Positions 63,228 to 64,000 of a stretch of 64,000 nucleotides of DNA are shown piece after piece (within the stretch, counting starts at the first letter, position 1; each line of letters opens with the position of its first letter). Under the pieces are notes generated by a model, which ran no database searches, was not told the DNA's origin, and saw only the letters and a program-made list of their open reading frames with translations. The position numbers were made by a program, and so were the translations under genes. The stretch lies in assembly GCF_018614585.1 (NCBI RefSeq), contig NZ_JAGGOI010000017.1, forward strand, positions 62,001 to 126,000, given 5' to 3'. This DNA is from Streptomyces sp. ISL-1 (GTDB taxonomy: Bacteria; Actinomycetota; Actinomycetes; Streptomycetales; Streptomycetaceae).

Positions 63228-63515
63228 CTACTGCCACTCGCCAGGCTCGGCACGGACGAGAGCGCGGACGGTCTGCTCGTACAGTTCGTGGCCGGTCTGG
63301 GCGCAGTGTCCGGCGATCCAACGGGTCTGCTCGTCCGGGGTGCGCAGCGTGCCTGATGTGGCACCGCAGTTGCGTTCTTCGCCGGTGACGCAGACCGCCA
63401 TGAAGGCGGGCAGTGCCATGGGGTCGGGAACGGTGGTCACGTGGTACTCGCGGAAGCGGTAGCGCCCCCGAGAGGCGTTGCGTACTGGTGCGCCGGCGCT
63501 CGGAGAGTCAGGCAT
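63228..63515 (-). CDS. DUF7848-type Streptomyces protein
   Basis: 95 aa from ATG 63515, overlapping the upstream gene end by 8 nt. Core: YRFREYHVTTVPDPMALPAF, AVCVTGEERNCGATSGTLRT and TRWIAGHCAQTGHELYEQTV. The Cys/His spacing (C-x9-C, H-C, GH) suggests a small zinc-binding fold. These proteins are widespread in Streptomyces next to the kind of gene found immediately upstream and near HTH regulators. Function unknown. Confidence 0.75.
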   Translation of the reverse strand: MPDSPSAGAPVRNASRGRYRFREYHVTTVPDPMALPAFMAVCVTGEERNCGATSGTLRTPDEQTRWIAGHCAQTGHELYEQTVRALVRAEPGEWQ

Positions 63516-63876
63516 CCTCGGCCGCTTCTTCCTGATCCGGGATGCGCTGTCCGCGCGAGTCCGCAACCCTGAGCGCGTCCGCCAGGGCTTCTGTCAACCG
63601 GCAGGCCAGCCAGCGATACTCCGTCGCCGACAGGGTTTTCGCGCCGGGCGCCGTGGCCTCGCGGGCGTAGTCCAACAGTTCCTGGCCCATGCTGAGCTGT
63701 ACCGTCTCGATGCTGTCGGCGAGCGTGGAGATGTAGCCCCGGCCATCGGTGCTCAGGTAGCAGGGCTTCCCCTCCGGGCTGGTCCACGGCAGTAAGCGGG
63801 GACCTCCCCCACCCGACGCGGCGTCGTACAACTCTCTGCGACGCATGCGGTCGGCATCGCTCCTGGGCTGGCTCAC
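63508..63876 (-). CDS. Conserved Streptomyces hypothetical protein paired with DUF7848
   Basis: 122 aa from GTG 63876 with GGGGGTG upstream. Contains RRRELYDAASGGGGPRLLPW, LSTDGRGYISTLADSIETVQ and LLDYAREATAPGAKTLSATE, followed by a helix with EYRWLACRLTEALADALRVA. Predicted soluble alpha/beta protein. The pair with the DUF7848 gene recurs in Streptomyces, usually next to a divergent HTH regulator gene, and a divergent start is visible at 63957. Confidence 0.7.
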   Translation of the reverse strand: MSQPRSDADRMRRRELYDAASGGGGPRLLPWTSPEGKPCYLSTDGRGYISTLADSIETVQLSMGQELLDYAREATAPGAKTLSATEYRWLACRLTEALADALRVADSRGQRIPDQEEAAEDA

Positions 63877-63956
63877 TGGGCACCCCCGGCCTGGGTCACT
63901 GACGGTGGACACAGTGACCGTAGGCTCTGACAGACCGTCACCCCCAGGTGGGAGCC

Positions 63957-64000
63957 ATGGCAGTTCGCGACTCTTGGTTCACGATCTGCCACGCTGCGTG
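63957..64000 (+). CDS. Start of a divergent gene (partial)
   Basis: ATG 63957 is preceded by GTGGGAG at 6 nt and reads MAVRDSWFTICHAA to the window end. CTGACG and TAGGCT, 16 bp apart at 63899-63926, could be its promoter, and GACGGT/ACCGTC arms flank it. Too short to assign. Confidence 0.4.
   Translation, partial: MAVRDSWFTICHAA

Overview
The window is a piece of a Streptomyces chromosome. GC is very high, genes are dense with GTG and TTG starts as well as ATG, and it carries Streptomyces hallmarks: the bldA leucyl-tRNA for UUA codons, a pair of Rpf-type resuscitation factors (one behind a c-di-AMP riboswitch), a split hut operon using the HutF route, and roadblock-type proteins. From memory, the gene order hutU - cbs - thiolase - cfa - ndh - ppx - divIC - eno - rpfA - rpfC - P450 - mazG resembles the corresponding part of S. 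coelicolor, so most of 14-58 kb looks like conserved core chromosome.

Layout. 0-5.6 kb: envelope-glycan genes (membrane protein, GH26-like glycosidase with a TTA codon, polysaccharide deacetylase, family-2 glycosyltransferase, GNAT/FemAB-like transferase). 5.8-9.7 kb: a cytochrome P450, an aspartate/glutamate racemase, a membrane protein, and a 46-aa CxxC peptide gene followed by a stem-loop and a methyltransferase (possible RiPP-type pair). 9.9-13.3 kb: a sparse stretch with an HTH protein, a peptidoglycan-binding protein, a DUF3995 protein and an IS remnant. 13.5-28.1 kb: a reductase, histidine use (hutI, hutF, an M20 amidohydrolase, hutU), a divergent PLP decarboxylase and permease, four roadblock/LC7-related genes, and an RpiR regulator coupled to a histidine-ammonia-lyase homologue without the Ala-Ser-Gly cofactor tripeptide.

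28-58 kb: mostly housekeeping genes. These include cystathionine beta-synthase, an SGNH hydrolase, a thiolase followed by three 100-bp repeats, a Bax-inhibitor-like protein, bldA, an ABC exporter, a secreted phospholipase-D-like protein, cyclopropane synthase, type II NADH dehydrogenase, Ppx/GppA, DUF501, DivIC, enolase, the two Rpf genes, a P450, MazG, a SurA-like lipoprotein, and a GtrA / polyprenyl-phosphate glycosyltransferase / YfhO surface-glycosylation group.

59.1-63.1 kb: a lower-GC block with every gene on the minus strand. It holds two SUKH (SMI1/KNR4) proteins, an Imm26 protein plus a decayed copy of its 3' end, several small unrecognised genes, and a toxin tip. The tip begins with the C-terminal tail of a HINT autoprotease (LVHNC) but has no carrier protein upstream. 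This reads as an orphan toxin/immunity cassette array and is the most system-like accessory region here. The window ends with a conserved Streptomyces gene pair (one DUF7848) and a divergent gene start. Three genes contain TTA codons and so should depend on the bldA tRNA encoded in the same window.
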